A stretch of DNA of 63,699 nt from RGDT01 sp964630925 (GCA_964630925.1 CAZVZK010000050.1:1-63699), one strand, 5' to 3'; counted from the first letter of the stretch, positions 44,701 through 52,859 are shown. The notes: generated from the sequence alone by a model not told the origin. Program-made: numbers and translations.

Positions 44701-44927
44701 TGGCCGCGGAAGATGTCCACGAACATGCTCAGGAGGGCGGCGGCGAGCAGGATCTTGATGATGGGGTCGTCGAACTTCTCCAGGAACTTCTTCCACAACG
44801 GCTCGCGCGGCAGAGGGGTGAGGGCGTTGCCGCCGTACTTCTGCCGGCTCTGGGCGACGCCCTCGCTGGTGAGGCCCTTGTCGGGGGTCGTGGGCAGCGA
44901 TTGGAAGATGTCGGCGAGCGTGCGCAT
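41790..44927 (-). CDS. P-type Ca2+ ATPase (IIB-like cation pump)
   Basis: 1045 residues. Full P2-type ATPase: N-terminal cation ATPase domain (KYGGNALTPLPREPLWKKFLE), actuator motif MTGES at 225-229, ion-binding helix PEGLP at 388-392, phosphorylation motif CSDKTGTLTQNKM with Asp431, the KGAPE nucleotide-binding segment, MITGDN, and the hinge TGDGTNDAPSLKKADVGLAMG. About ten membrane helices, six of them after the hinge. The order and PEGLP favour Ca2+ export (PMCA-like). An acidic insert DDGDEDEGEEKPK at 286-298 lies in the loop before helix 3, a possible metal or regulatory site. The start MRTLADIFQSL follows the gene's own AGGGAACAG site. Confidence 0.9.
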   Translation of the reverse strand: MRTLADIFQSLPTTPDKGLTSEGVAQSRQKYGGNALTPLPREPLWKKFLEKFDDPIIKILLAAALLSMFVDIFRGHPEPPHPKAGRPDLAGALLGLFVAGIVALFATKRAQWVPSLMFGTAILVFFAGGLIAGLWSIEGLAVMIAVILATGVAFASEYKSDQEFEALNARKDALRVKVTRNGEFHTIPLEEVVVGDVVDLEMGDEVPADGRLHKAVELMIDQSLMTGESEAVKKSARPADDTSDGPDQPGCLYRGTQVVDGAGVLVVTEVGDRTMLGQIARRLTGDDGDEDEGEEKPKTEEDRVKDKLTISKALTPLQKKLEDLAGLISNVGYAAAALIFLALLVRGTFFATPREVYIPATTDQAVFVFGNLLNYFVYMVIIIVVAVPEGLPMSVTVSLAMAMQKMTRANSLVRQLVACETIGSATVICSDKTGTLTQNKMQVVRVFAGGQGADRGGEAWRVPALGGDALGWIALNSALNSTANLEEKQGKVQTVGNSTEGALLQYLREGNVDHIKLRAGHEPLYQVHFSGDRKRMSTVVKRDGKLVALMKGAPEVVIERTTHYLASDGTVRPWDAAAREAAFAYQRDSARQAMRTLAFAHKELPPGTPETEEALHDLRDEIESGLVFTGMVAIRDPLRDDVKDAVARCRAAGIEVKMITGDNVETARAIAHGIGLVDSLDAPIDTPGAVVLTSTRFNAEFERMKALPEGPERAAAVTGLANLRVLARARPLDKYKMVELLQGREEVVAMTGDGTNDAPSLKKADVGLAMGIAGTEVAKEASKIVLLDDAFSTIVSAVKWGRSLYENIQRFIQFQLTINVSALTIAFLGPFLNIRPPFTVLQLLWINVIMDTFASIALCSEPPREGVMELPPKKRDESIVTPQMMQTILGTAAFFVVVMLVLLIGMRGEFFGATWAPWFAHPPVVEGQPPVTSPVSPEFAPLTVRQVSIFFAVYVFFQVWNQFNSRSLTPREGAFARIGENPTFLMIVGAIAVGQIALTSIPWLADIFKVAPLGVVDWLVIVASTASVLVFAEVWRRIRLASAKA

Positions 44928-44967
44928 GACTGTTCCCTGGGGCGTGCGGGTTGCGTGCTGGTTGACG

Positions 44968-44992
44968 GGGCACGCGAGCCGCGTGCCCTACG
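44968..44992. repeat. REP-like palindrome, variant copy
   Basis: On the minus strand CGTAGGGCACGCG, GCT loop, CGCGTGCCC. It has the same architecture as the two hairpins at 11661-11685 and 11718-11742 (CGTAGAGCACGCA, loop, TGCGTGCTC). Both stem differences are paired, A-T replaced by G-C on each side, so the fold rather than the sequence is conserved. It lies upstream of the Ca2+ ATPase gene. Confidence 0.65.
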
Positions 44993-45145
44993 GGTCATTC
45001 GTACTGCCGGCGCGAAGGTTTGCCCACCGTGACGCCTGTACCGGCACGGGGGTCTGCTCTCTCGTGGACTTCTCGTTGTCCTCATCATGTGTTCACGTAG
45101 CCTGTTAGGATGAAACAACACCCCAGCGCGACAGCCGGAGCGGCC

Positions 45146-45877
45146 ATGCACGACGCCGTCATCCTGTCCGACCTGCACCTCGGCAGCGCCCTGTGTCAGG
45201 CCCGGCGCATCATCGAGCTGCTGTCGCGCATCGCCGAGGGCCAGTTGCGCACCTCGCGGCTCATCGTCAACGGCGACCTGTTCGACTCCATCGACTTCCG
45301 GCGGCTGAACGCGAGCCACTGGAAGGTCCTCTCCATCTTGCGCAGCTTATCCAAACACCTGGAAGTGATCTGGCTGGCGGGCAACCACGATGGCTCGGCG
45401 GAGGTGGTGTCGCAGCTCCTCGGGGTGACGGCCCTGGACGAGTACGTCCTGGCGAGCGGGGGCGAGAAGTACCTGGTGCTGCACGGGCACGTCTTCGACG
45501 AGTTCATCACGGCGCACCCGATCCTGACGGAGGTCGCGGACCGGATCTATCGGTTCCTGCAGTGGATCGACCCGAGCCACCGCTTCGCGAAGATGGCGAA
45601 GCACGGGAGCAAGTCTTTCCTCCGGAATGCCAAGAAGATCGCCGACGGGGCGCGGCGGCTGGCGAGGGAGCGGGGCTGCACGGGGGCGGTGTGCGGCCAC
45701 ACGCACCACGCGGTGATGGAGGAGGGCGAGGTGGCGTACTTCAACAGCGGGTGCTGGACGGAGCTGCCCTGCACCTACCTGACGGTGCATGCCGGGGCGG
45801 TGTCGCTGCACGACTTCCGGGCGGCCGCGGAGGCGAGGCCGGCGGAATCGCGTCGGCTGGCACGGATCGTGCAATGA
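45146..45877 (+). CDS. UDP-2,3-diacylglucosamine hydrolase-like metallophosphoesterase
   Basis: 243 residues from ATG 45146 (MHDAVILSDLHLGS), which has GGAG six bases ahead; an ATG 36 bases earlier lacks a proper ribosome site. Metal-binding motifs: SDLHLG, NGDLFDS, GNHDGS, LHGHVFDEF and CGHTHHAVM with the following NSGCWTE. This order and the 'FDSIDF/W' region resemble LpxH-like and related phosphoesterases that act on lipid A precursors or other nucleotidyl lipids. The helical insert (RIYRFLQWIDPSHRFAKMAKHGSKSFL, about residues 130-156) is typical. It lies 77 bases upstream of csrA, same strand. Substrate not proved by sequence. Confidence 0.82.
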   Translation: MHDAVILSDLHLGSALCQARRIIELLSRIAEGQLRTSRLIVNGDLFDSIDFRRLNASHWKVLSILRSLSKHLEVIWLAGNHDGSAEVVSQLLGVTALDEYVLASGGEKYLVLHGHVFDEFITAHPILTEVADRIYRFLQWIDPSHRFAKMAKHGSKSFLRNAKKIADGARRLARERGCTGAVCGHTHHAVMEEGEVAYFNSGCWTELPCTYLTVHAGAVSLHDFRAAAEARPAESRRLARIVQ

Positions 45878-45943
45878 AAATGGAGGCGAGCGAAACGCTA
45901 CCGCGAGGGTTCGCGACAAACGCAATGGACAGCATTGAGCCAC

Positions 45944-45950
45944 GGAGGTG
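45944..45950 (+). promoter_or_regulatory. ribosome binding site of csrA
   Basis: GGAGGTG four bases before the csrA ATG. The surrounding ACGGAGG contains the GGA core that CsrA itself binds, so autorepression by covering the site, as in other bacteria, is plausible. Confidence 0.55.
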
Positions 45951-45954
45951 AGTG

Positions 45955-46149
45955 ATGCTCGTGTTGACGCGCAAGGCTGGCGAGAAGATCGTGATCAGCG
46001 ACAACATCGTGGTGGAGATCCTGGAAATCCAGGGCAACCGCGTGCGGGTGGGCATCCAGGCCCCGCAGGGCGTGACGATCCTGCGGCAGGAGCTGCTGGC
46101 GGCCAAGGCCGCGGCCCCTGTCGTGAAGGAGGCAACCCCGGTTTCGTGA
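45955..46149 (+). CDS. csrA: carbon storage regulator CsrA
   Basis: 64 residues, normal length. MLVLTRKAGEKIVISDNIVV and RVRVGIQAPQGVTILRQEL are the CsrA signature; Arg44-equivalent RQEL is kept. CsrA is an RNA-binding dimer that blocks or stabilises mRNAs by binding GGA in loops, controlling flagella, carbon storage and biofilm. I start at ATG 45955; a GTG at 45952 one codon earlier is in frame but too near the ribosome site. It stands alone, followed by a strong hairpin. With a flagellar cluster in the same window, a link through FliW would be expected, but no fliW is seen here. Confidence 0.95.
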   Translation: MLVLTRKAGEKIVISDNIVVEILEIQGNRVRVGIQAPQGVTILRQELLAAKAAAPVVKEATPVS

Positions 46150-46234
46150 GACCGAGGCACGGGAAGTGCAGTAAGGCGGTGTGCGCCGGAACCGTACACC
46201 AGCGCCTTGCACGATTGAACACGAGAAGAGGAAA

Positions 46235-46270
46235 ACCGGCCGCGGGGAAGGAGGCTTCCCCGCGGCCGGT
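46235..46270. terminator. hairpin after csrA
   Basis: Perfect 16-bp GC-rich stem (46235-46250 with 46255-46270) and a GAGG loop, about 85 bases after the csrA stop. It is preceded by GAAAA and followed by GTGCTTTGGG; the T run is better on the minus strand, so the direction of action is uncertain. The 46150-46888 interval otherwise holds the palindromic element and the leader of the kinase gene, and no gene. Confidence 0.6.
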
Positions 46271-46433
46271 GTGCTTTGGGGGCCAGAAAGAGCCTCCACT
46301 TCCGCACTTCCTCGTCCCATTTGGCATCCTGACGCGCGCTGTCGTCCGGCGGCCGCGGACGGCGGAGAGAGGCCCCGTTCGGCGGCGGGGACAGGAACGC
46401 CGAGCGGCGCGTCCGGGGCCGCCCATCTGAGCC

Positions 46434-46656
46434 GGTAGCCGTTCACCCGACAGGTGGAGTTAGACGAAATGAGACGAGGGGTGCGGCCACGGCACGGGTG
46501 TGGGCGGCCTGACCACTTGCCGTGAAATGTAAATTCCGCCAGGGATTTGCATTTCAAGGGGGTGTGAGGGGGGGTGCAATGCAATGCAACTCGCCCCCGC
46601 CGGCCACACCGCCCGTCTACTTCTGTCTAATTCCCACCCCCGCCTGGTCGATCACC
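46434..46656. mobile_element. palindromic MITE-like element, full copy 2
   Basis: 223 bp, same organisation and orientation as 14502-14725. Identical interior blocks: GGCGGCCTGACCACTTGCC (46503-46521) and GGTGCAATGCAATGCAA (46573-46589). Left terminal region reads CCGTTCACCCGACAGGTGGAG followed by TTAGACGAAATGAGACGAGG in part; the right end carries the inverted GGGTGGGAATTAGACA. An inner hairpin, GAAATGTAAAT with ATTTGCATTTC (46523-46555), is present. Non-coding; short open frames inside are rejected. It sits between csrA and the ZAS-kinase gene. Confidence 0.75.
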
Positions 46657-46888
46657 TCGGCCGTCTTGGGCGGTTGGACCGAGCGCCGCCCGCGTGGCCA
46701 CTGTCACCTCCGCGGCTCATCTACGGGCACGCCGGCGACCTCGGGGTGAGTACGCCGCCACGCCTCAGGGCCTTCAGCTCCCTCGATCCTCGCGGGCCGA
46801 CGAGGGAAAAGCTCCAACGCTTCCAAGGATTCCGCCGGCCGGCGCATAGTATCCGGTGGCGAGATCCTTCCCCGTTCGGAGAGCTCCC

Positions 46889-49800
46889 ATGAGCGAGATG
46901 GTGGTGTGCCCGGAAGCCGCGGAGCTCCAGGCGTTCATCCTCGGCCTCGGCACGGCAGCCGAGGGCGACGAGCTGGCGAGCCATGTCGTGTCGTGTCCGC
47001 ACTGCCTGTCGGCGCTGAGCACCGCGGCGGCCCAGGACACCCTGGTCGAGGCGGTCCGTGCCCAGCGGACGATGCCCGAGCACCCCGAGCAGGCGGCGGT
47101 CGAACGGCTGGTGGCCAAGGTCCGCGCCCTGGTGCCCGGCATCCTGAGCCGCCCCGACCAGACCGAGGCGTCGCTGCCCCCTCTCGGCCACGCCCTTCCG
47201 TCGGCGGCCGATCCGACCTACCCCCTGGCGGATCCCGCCGGCCCCGACGCCGGCGACGGGTTCGCCCCGCCGCAGGCGCCCGACGAGATCGGCAGGCTCG
47301 GCGGCTATCGCCTGCTCAAGCTCCTGGGGGAGGGCGGCATGGGCAAGGTGTTCCTGGCCGAGGACACACGGTTGCGGCGCAAGGCGGCCCTCAAGGTGAT
47401 GAAGCCCGAGCTGGCCCGCAACCCGACGGCGCGCCAGCGCTTCCTCCAGGAGGCCCGCCTCGCCGCCGCCATCGAGCACGACAACATCGTCCCCATCTAC
47501 CAGGTCGATGAGGACCGCGGCATCCCGTTCCTGGCGATGCAGATGCTGAACGGGGTGAGCCTGGAGGCCCTGCTCAAACGCCAGGGGCCGCTCCCGATCC
47601 CCCAGCTCATCCGGATCGGCACGCAGGTCGCCGAGGGGCTCGCCGCCGCCCATGCGACGGGCCTGATCCACCGCGACATCAAGCCCGACAACATCTGGAT
47701 CGAGCCGGGCGACGGGGGGCGCGTCAAGATCCTCGATTTCGGCATCGCCCGGAGCACGGAGGACCAGGACAGCCTGACGCAGAGCGGCACCATCATCGGC
47801 ACGCCGACGTACATGGCCCCCGAGCAGGCCGAAGGGAAGAAGGTCGATCCGCGCTGCGACCTCTACAGCCTCGGGTGCGTCCTCTACCGGATGGCGACGG
47901 GCGAGCTGCCCCTCAAGGGCGAGGGGACGATGGGCATGCTGAGGGCCCTGGCCCTCCACGAGCCGACGGCCCCGGACCGGAAGCGCGCCGACCTGCCGCC
48001 GGCGCTGTCCGCCTTGATCCTGAAGCTGCTCGCCAAGGACCGCGAGAAGCGGCCCAGGGACGCGCGGGAGGCGGCCGACGCCCTCCGCGCCATCGGCCGT
48101 GCCGGCCGCGGGCCCGAGGAGCCGGCCGGTGTCCTCGACAGGCCCGCCGAGGCCGCGACGGGGCGACGGATGCCGAAGCTGCTGATCGCCGTGGCGGCGG
48201 CCGCGCTGCTTTCGGTGCTGGCGGGCGCCCTCGTGTTCTACCTCCCGACGGCGAACGGCGTCATCCGCGTCGAGAGCGATGACCCCGAGATCGGATTCAA
48301 GTCCGATGCCAAGGGGAACTATTCCGTCATCGGCAAGGACGGCACGGCCGCCCAGTTCTCCGTCGGCGAGCACGTCCTGCGCTTCAAGAAGGGCGATCTC
48401 GAGTTCGAGACCGACCGGTTCATCCTCAAGAAGGGCGACAAGGTCGTCGTCAAGATCGAGTACCTCAAGGGCAAGCTGCAGGTCGTCCAGAACGACAAGG
48501 TGATCGACGAGAAGAAGATCGGCCGCCCGGGCACCGGGGCCGATCCCGGGAGTGCGATCCCGCTCAAGGAGGGGACGTGGCTGCCCGACAAGTCGGCGGC
48601 CGCCCTGCCCGGACCGATCCCCTATCCCGCCCTCCGCAAGGGGATCGGCCGTTGGCAGATCGTCCCCGCGGCGGCCCCGGAGACGAAGCCCTTCGCCGAG
48701 AGCCCGGACGGGAACCGGGTCGCGGTCAGCGGTGCCGGCCTCGTCCACCTCCACGACGCCAGGACGGGCGAGCTGGTGGCCGTCGGCTCGCCGAGGAACG
48801 CCTCCCAGGATGGCTGGGTGATGCTGGACTGGAGCCCGGACTCGAAGTGGGTCCGGTACGGGCACAAGCGCGGGGCCGGCCTGGACAACGTCAGCATCCT
48901 CTCGGCCGATGGCGGGGCGAGCGCCGCGCCCTGGATCGAGCGCGCGGAGGCGGACTACGGGTGGAATCCCAGGCACCCCATCCTCGCGGTCATGTTCGCC
49001 GGCAGCGAAGGCCGCATCCAGCTGATCGACCCGGCGAAGGTGAAGCCGGCCGAGATCGTCACGAACCACGGGGGCACCGCCGGCAAGGCCGTCTGGAGCC
49101 CCGACGGGGAGTCGCTGCTGGTCGTCCGCGGCGACAAGACGGCCCAGTTGTTCGGCAAGGACGGCAAGCCGGGGGCCAAGCTGGAAGGGGCCGTCGATCC
49201 CTCGCTCGCCCCGGTGTGGAGCGCCGATGGCGGCACCATCGCGGCCCTGGCGGGCCCCAGCGAGCTGCGGTTCTGGAAGAAGGACGGCTCGGCCGGGGCC
49301 GTGTGCAAGCACGCCGCCCCTGTGAAGGGGTTGTGGCTCCATCGCGGACGCGGGCTGTTCGCGGCGGCGGAAGAGGCCAGGCTGCACTTCTGGAAGGCGG
49401 ACGGCGGCTCGGAAGCGGTCCTCGACGTGCCGTTCGACCCGGGCACGCGGCCCCTCGGCGCGGGCTTCATCGCCCATGGGAGGCACTGGCCGGCCCTCGC
49501 CAAGGACTCCAGGCCGGCCCCCGGCCTCATCGTCAGCCCCGACGGCAAGCTTGTCGTGACTACAGCGGAAGCCTCTCTGGGCATGGTGGAGATCGACGGG
49601 ATCGAGGCCACGCCGCTCGACTGGCGCATCCCGTACATCGGCGGGCTCGGCGGGGCGCCGCCGGCCTTCAGCCGCGACGGCAAGCGGGTCTTCGCCAACG
49701 ACCTCGACGGCCTGGCCGCCTACGATGTCCGCGACGGCAAGAAGGCGGTGGGCTTCGGCCAGCCCACGGCGGGCACGCCCCGGCTCCTCGCCGTCTCGCC

Positions 49801-50860
49801 CAAGGGGGGCCGGCTGGCGGTAGGCACGGACCACGGGCGGATCGTCCTGTGCGATCCGACGGGCCGGCCGCTCGCCCTCCCCTTCAACCCGCTCCGCTTC
49901 GGCACGGGCCCGGACAGGGCCGACGTGGCCCACCCGAACAGCTTCCACCAGCTCACGTGGCACCCGGACGGCAGGCACCTGCTGGCCATCCAGGGCGGTG
50001 CCACGGGCCGGCAAACCGTCCTGTTCGACACGGCCGACGGGCGGCGCGTCGCCGAGACGGAGTTCGCCCTCGAACGCTTCAACTCGGTCCTGTTCGCCCT
50101 GTTCGCCCCCGATGACCCCGACACCATCCATCTCAACCACGGCACCGGTTCGGCGAAGTGGCGCTGGAAGGTCGAGAAGAACCCGAGCGGCCGGTTCGCG
50201 GGCCTGATGGGCGTCAATGCCTCCGTCAGCCCGGACGGCAAGCATGTGCTGGGTTGGATCCCCAAGGAGACCTGGACATCGACGCCGGTCCTGGCGAAAA
50301 CGAAGGACCTCGCCGACGCCAGGGAGTTCAAGCCGTTCCCGGACCTCGCGGCGGCGCCTGAGAATCCACTGGCGTGGCTGCCCGATGGCAAGCATTTCCT
50401 CGCTGCCGTCGGCGGAGAGCTGGCGATCCACTCGCTCGACGGGAAGAAGGTCCACGCCTTCGCTCCGGCCGCGGGGGCGCACCTGGCCAGGGCGTCCAGG
50501 TTCTCCCTGTCACCGGACAGGAAGACCCTGCTGGCCAACCTCGGGGGCCCCTGGGCGCGGCTCGACATTGCCGCCAGGAAGTGGACGCTCCTGCCGCGGC
50601 TGTCCGGCACCGGCGTCGTCATCTCTGCCGACGGCACCCGATTCGTGGGCATCCAGGGATCGACGATCAAGTCCTGGGACTTCAAGACGGGGGAGTTGGA
50701 GCGGATCGTGCTGCTCCTGCCGGACGGCCAGCATGCCGTTTTCAGCCCGGCGGGCGAGGTGCTGGCCCGCTCCGCGCAGGCGGCGCTGCACTACCGCCAC
50801 CTCGTGGAGGATAAGGGAGGACGGCTCCGACTCCTGAAGCCGTCGGAGTTCCTTGAATGA
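46889..50860 (+). CDS. Ser/Thr kinase with N-terminal ZAS-like zinc motif and C-terminal WD-like propeller
   Basis: 1323 residues from ATG 46889 (MSEMVVCPEAAELQAF). The N-terminus contains Cys7 and His32-x3-Cys36-x2-Cys39 (HVVSCPHC), the H-x3-C-x2-C pattern of ZAS anti-sigma factors. Kinase domain about 138-400 with an intact active site: LGEGGMGKVF, Lys169, HRDIKPDN (Asp263), DFG 283-285, APEQ. Membrane helix at 432-452. The extracytoplasmic part begins with a GVIRVESDDPEIGF module common in these kinases, then about 700 residues of WD40-like repeats (for example GWVMLDWSPDSKW, KAVWSPDGESLL, PVWSADGGTIAAL). The ECF sigma gene follows 75 bases later. The combination suggests that the kinase also acts as anti-sigma factor. 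Confidence 0.88.
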   Translation: MSEMVVCPEAAELQAFILGLGTAAEGDELASHVVSCPHCLSALSTAAAQDTLVEAVRAQRTMPEHPEQAAVERLVAKVRALVPGILSRPDQTEASLPPLGHALPSAADPTYPLADPAGPDAGDGFAPPQAPDEIGRLGGYRLLKLLGEGGMGKVFLAEDTRLRRKAALKVMKPELARNPTARQRFLQEARLAAAIEHDNIVPIYQVDEDRGIPFLAMQMLNGVSLEALLKRQGPLPIPQLIRIGTQVAEGLAAAHATGLIHRDIKPDNIWIEPGDGGRVKILDFGIARSTEDQDSLTQSGTIIGTPTYMAPEQAEGKKVDPRCDLYSLGCVLYRMATGELPLKGEGTMGMLRALALHEPTAPDRKRADLPPALSALILKLLAKDREKRPRDAREAADALRAIGRAGRGPEEPAGVLDRPAEAATGRRMPKLLIAVAAAALLSVLAGALVFYLPTANGVIRVESDDPEIGFKSDAKGNYSVIGKDGTAAQFSVGEHVLRFKKGDLEFETDRFILKKGDKVVVKIEYLKGKLQVVQNDKVIDEKKIGRPGTGADPGSAIPLKEGTWLPDKSAAALPGPIPYPALRKGIGRWQIVPAAAPETKPFAESPDGNRVAVSGAGLVHLHDARTGELVAVGSPRNASQDGWVMLDWSPDSKWVRYGHKRGAGLDNVSILSADGGASAAPWIERAEADYGWNPRHPILAVMFAGSEGRIQLIDPAKVKPAEIVTNHGGTAGKAVWSPDGESLLVVRGDKTAQLFGKDGKPGAKLEGAVDPSLAPVWSADGGTIAALAGPSELRFWKKDGSAGAVCKHAAPVKGLWLHRGRGLFAAAEEARLHFWKADGGSEAVLDVPFDPGTRPLGAGFIAHGRHWPALAKDSRPAPGLIVSPDGKLVVTTAEASLGMVEIDGIEATPLDWRIPYIGGLGGAPPAFSRDGKRVFANDLDGLAAYDVRDGKKAVGFGQPTAGTPRLLAVSPKGGRLAVGTDHGRIVLCDPTGRPLALPFNPLRFGTGPDRADVAHPNSFHQLTWHPDGRHLLAIQGGATGRQTVLFDTADGRRVAETEFALERFNSVLFALFAPDDPDTIHLNHGTGSAKWRWKVEKNPSGRFAGLMGVNASVSPDGKHVLGWIPKETWTSTPVLAKTKDLADAREFKPFPDLAAAPENPLAWLPDGKHFLAAVGGELAIHSLDGKKVHAFAPAAGAHLARASRFSLSPDRKTLLANLGGPWARLDIAARKWTLLPRLSGTGVVISADGTRFVGIQGSTIKSWDFKTGELERIVLLLPDGQHAVFSPAGEVLARSAQAALHYRHLVEDKGGRLRLLKPSEFLE

Positions 50861-50934
50861 CTGTGCCGGCGGGGGCCGATCCGTACATTGTGGGGGAACC
50901 GGACCGTGCCCGACCTCCTGGCCCCAGCACCCCC

Positions 50935-51489
50935 ATGCACAGCACGTCACCGAGCTTGCTCGAGCGCCTGCGCGAGCCGGACCAGCCGGAGGCATGGAGC
51001 CGCTTCGCCGAGCTGTACACGCCGCTGCTCTACTTCTGGCTGCGTCGGCTGGGGCTGGCGGCGGACGACGCGGCCGACCTGGTCCAGGAGGTCTTCCTCC
51101 TCCTGATGGTGAAGCTGCCGCGGTTTCGGTACCGGAACGACGGCTCCTTCCGCGGCTGGCTGCACACGCTGACGATCAACAAGTACCGCGAATCGCAGCG
51201 GCGCAGGAAGGAATCGATCCTCGACCACCTCGACGAGGTGCCGGCCGACGAGGCGCGGGGCCGGCTGGAGGAGACGGAGTACCGCTTGCACCTGGTCAAG
51301 CAGGCGCTGGCCATCCTTCAGGACCAGTTCCCGCCCAGCACCTGGCGCTACTTCGAGGCGTGCGTCGTCGCCGGCGTCGAGCCGCAGGAGGTGGCCGACC
51401 GGTTCGGCGTGGGAGTCGGCACGGTCTACGCCGCGAAATCGAAGGTCCTGGCCCGCTTGCGCGCCGAGCTGGCCGGCCTGTTGGATTGA
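50935..51489 (+). CDS. ECF-type RNA polymerase sigma factor
   Basis: 184 residues from ATG 50935 (MHSTSPSLLERLREPDQPEAW, the usual start of this planctomycete group). An earlier ATG at 50857 overlaps the stop of the kinase gene by ATGA and would add 26 residues; it may allow coupling, but the added part is poorly conserved in type. Region 2: WSRFAELYTPLLYFWLRRLG, DAADLVQEVFLLLMVKLP, FRGWLHTLTINKYRE. Region 4: FEACVVAGVEPQEVADRFGVGVGTVYAAKSKVLARL (split at the turn) forms the helix-turn-helix. Pairs with the upstream ZAS-type kinase. Confidence 0.9.
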   Translation: MHSTSPSLLERLREPDQPEAWSRFAELYTPLLYFWLRRLGLAADDAADLVQEVFLLLMVKLPRFRYRNDGSFRGWLHTLTINKYRESQRRRKESILDHLDEVPADEARGRLEETEYRLHLVKQALAILQDQFPPSTWRYFEACVVAGVEPQEVADRFGVGVGTVYAAKSKVLARLRAELAGLLD

Positions 51490-51510
51490 GCCGGGCCTGC
51501 GGCGCCCGGC
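51490..51510 (+). terminator. short hairpin after the second ECF sigma gene
   Basis: GCCGGGC, seven-base loop, GCCCGGC directly after the stop codon, without a T run. It could stop transcription partly or protect the 3' end. Confidence 0.35.
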
Positions 51511-51547
51511 CCTCGTCCCTTGTTGGCGCGGCGAGACGGTGTGGCTC

Positions 51548-51577
51548 GGGCGGGGCGTCTCCCCCGCCCTCCCTTTT
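51548..51577 (+). terminator. hairpin with T tract ahead of mqnE
   Basis: GGGCGGGG, six-base loop, CCCCGCCC followed by TCCCTTTT. A better candidate for the end of the kinase-sigma transcript than the short hairpin next to the stop codon, leaving about 80 bases for the mqnE leader. Confidence 0.5.
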
Positions 51578-51655
51578 CCGTATCCTGACGGGGGCTGTTG
51601 TGCGGGGGCCGGGCGCTGCGGTCGTCCAGATAGCCCTGCGTTCGGGAGCGGGAAC

Positions 51656-52789
51656 ATGAGTGCCGATCGGCGTGTCCGGGAGATCCGCGAGAAGGTCGAG
51701 GCCGGCGTCAGGCTGTCGTTCGAGGACGGCCTGGCCCTTGAGGAGGGCGCCGACCTGTTCACCCTGGGCGAGCTGGCCAACCTCGTCCGCGAGCGGAAGA
51801 ACGGCAACCTGGCCTACTACAACGTCAACACCCACATCAACCCGACGAACGTCTGCGTCTACCGCTGTACGTTCTGTGCGTTCCGGGCCGACCTCAAGTC
51901 GCCCAGGGGCTACGTGATGACGGATGAGCAGATCCTCGCGCGGGCCGCGGAGGCCGAGGCGCGCGGGGCGACGGAGCTGCACATCGTCGGCGGGCTGCAC
52001 CACACGCTGCCGTATGAGTGGTATCTGAACGTCGTGCGGATCATCGGCCGGGCGCACCCGCGGCTGCACCTGAAGGCGTACACGCCGGTCGAGTGGGACT
52101 GGTTCGTGAAGCTGACGAAGAGGCCGGTGGAGAGCATCCTGGCGGAGTTCAAGGAGGCGGGCCTGGGCAGCCTGCCGGGCGGCGGGGCGGAGATCTTCGA
52201 CCCCGAGGTGCGTGGCCAGATCTGCGAGCACAAGGCCGACGCCGAGGCGTGGTTCGCCACGCACCGGGCGGCGCACAAACTGGGGCTGCGGTCGAACGCG
52301 ACGATGCTCTACGGCCACATCGAGAAGGCGAAGCACCGTATCGACCACCTGATCCGCCTGCGCGAGCTGCAGGACGAGACGGGCGGATTCCAGACGTTCA
52401 TCCCGCTGGCGTTCCACCCGGACAACACGAAGCTGTCGCACATCGTGAAGCCGTCGGGCCTGATGGACCTGCGCGTGATGGCGATCAGCCGGCTGATGCT
52501 GGACAACTTCGCGCACGTGAAGGCGTACTGGGTGATGCTGGGGATGAAGACGGCGCAGATGGCGCTGAGCTACGGGGCGGATGACATCGACGGCACGGTG
52601 GTTCACGAGAAGATCTACCACGACGCGGGGAGCGATTCGCCCCAGGAGATGAGCGTGGCGGACCTGCGGCGGGTGATCGAGGAGGCGGGCCGGGTGCCGG
52701 TGGAGCGTGACACGCTGTACAACGAGGTGATCCGCGAGCCCGGCACGACGTGGAAGACCGGGCGGCGGCTGGCGCTGGCGACGGCGTGA
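51656..52789 (+). CDS. mqnE: aminofutalosine synthase MqnE (radical SAM)
   Basis: 377 residues from ATG 51656 with GGGAGCGGGA ahead. The radical SAM cluster motif CVYRCTFCAF (Cys67, Cys71, Cys74) is the C-x3-C-x2-C type; GATELHIVGGLHHTLPYEWY, LKAYTPVEWDWF, LPGGGAEIFD and SNATMLYGHIEK are characteristic of MqnE rather than MqnC. The enzyme joins the enolpyruvyl-benzoate product of MqnA to SAM-derived adenosine to give aminofutalosine in the futalosine route to menaquinone. The other mqn genes are not in the window. It is a single gene convergent with the glycosyltransferase operon. Confidence 0.95.
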   Translation: MSADRRVREIREKVEAGVRLSFEDGLALEEGADLFTLGELANLVRERKNGNLAYYNVNTHINPTNVCVYRCTFCAFRADLKSPRGYVMTDEQILARAAEAEARGATELHIVGGLHHTLPYEWYLNVVRIIGRAHPRLHLKAYTPVEWDWFVKLTKRPVESILAEFKEAGLGSLPGGGAEIFDPEVRGQICEHKADAEAWFATHRAAHKLGLRSNATMLYGHIEKAKHRIDHLIRLRELQDETGGFQTFIPLAFHPDNTKLSHIVKPSGLMDLRVMAISRLMLDNFAHVKAYWVMLGMKTAQMALSYGADDIDGTVVHEKIYHDAGSDSPQEMSVADLRRVIEEAGRVPVERDTLYNEVIREPGTTWKTGRRLALATA

Positions 52790-52859
52790 TGGGGCCGGCC
52801 TCGTCTGGCCGGAACGCCCAACCTTTCTCGGCACTGGCCCGGTCCGTCAGCCCCCCGCC

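Noticed and set aside
40734..45032. A 1432-residue open frame antisense to the Ca2+ ATPase gene
   Set aside because: Composition is that of a shadow frame in GC-rich DNA (Asp, Gly, Val, Leu, Arg, His without hydrophobic order), and the opposite strand encodes a complete P-type ATPase.
46522..46749. Short open frame MKCKFRQGFAFQ inside the palindromic element
   Set aside because: It is produced by the repeat itself; the equivalent frame is broken in the other copies.
46721..50482. A 1253-residue open frame antisense to the ZAS-kinase gene
   Set aside because: Mirror image of the kinase codons, no motif of its own.
46320..51612. Similar ATCCTGACG...GCTGT...CGG stretches near 46328 and 51582
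   Set aside because: About 30 bases with moderate similarity; could be chance or shared promoter sequence, not enough to support a feature.
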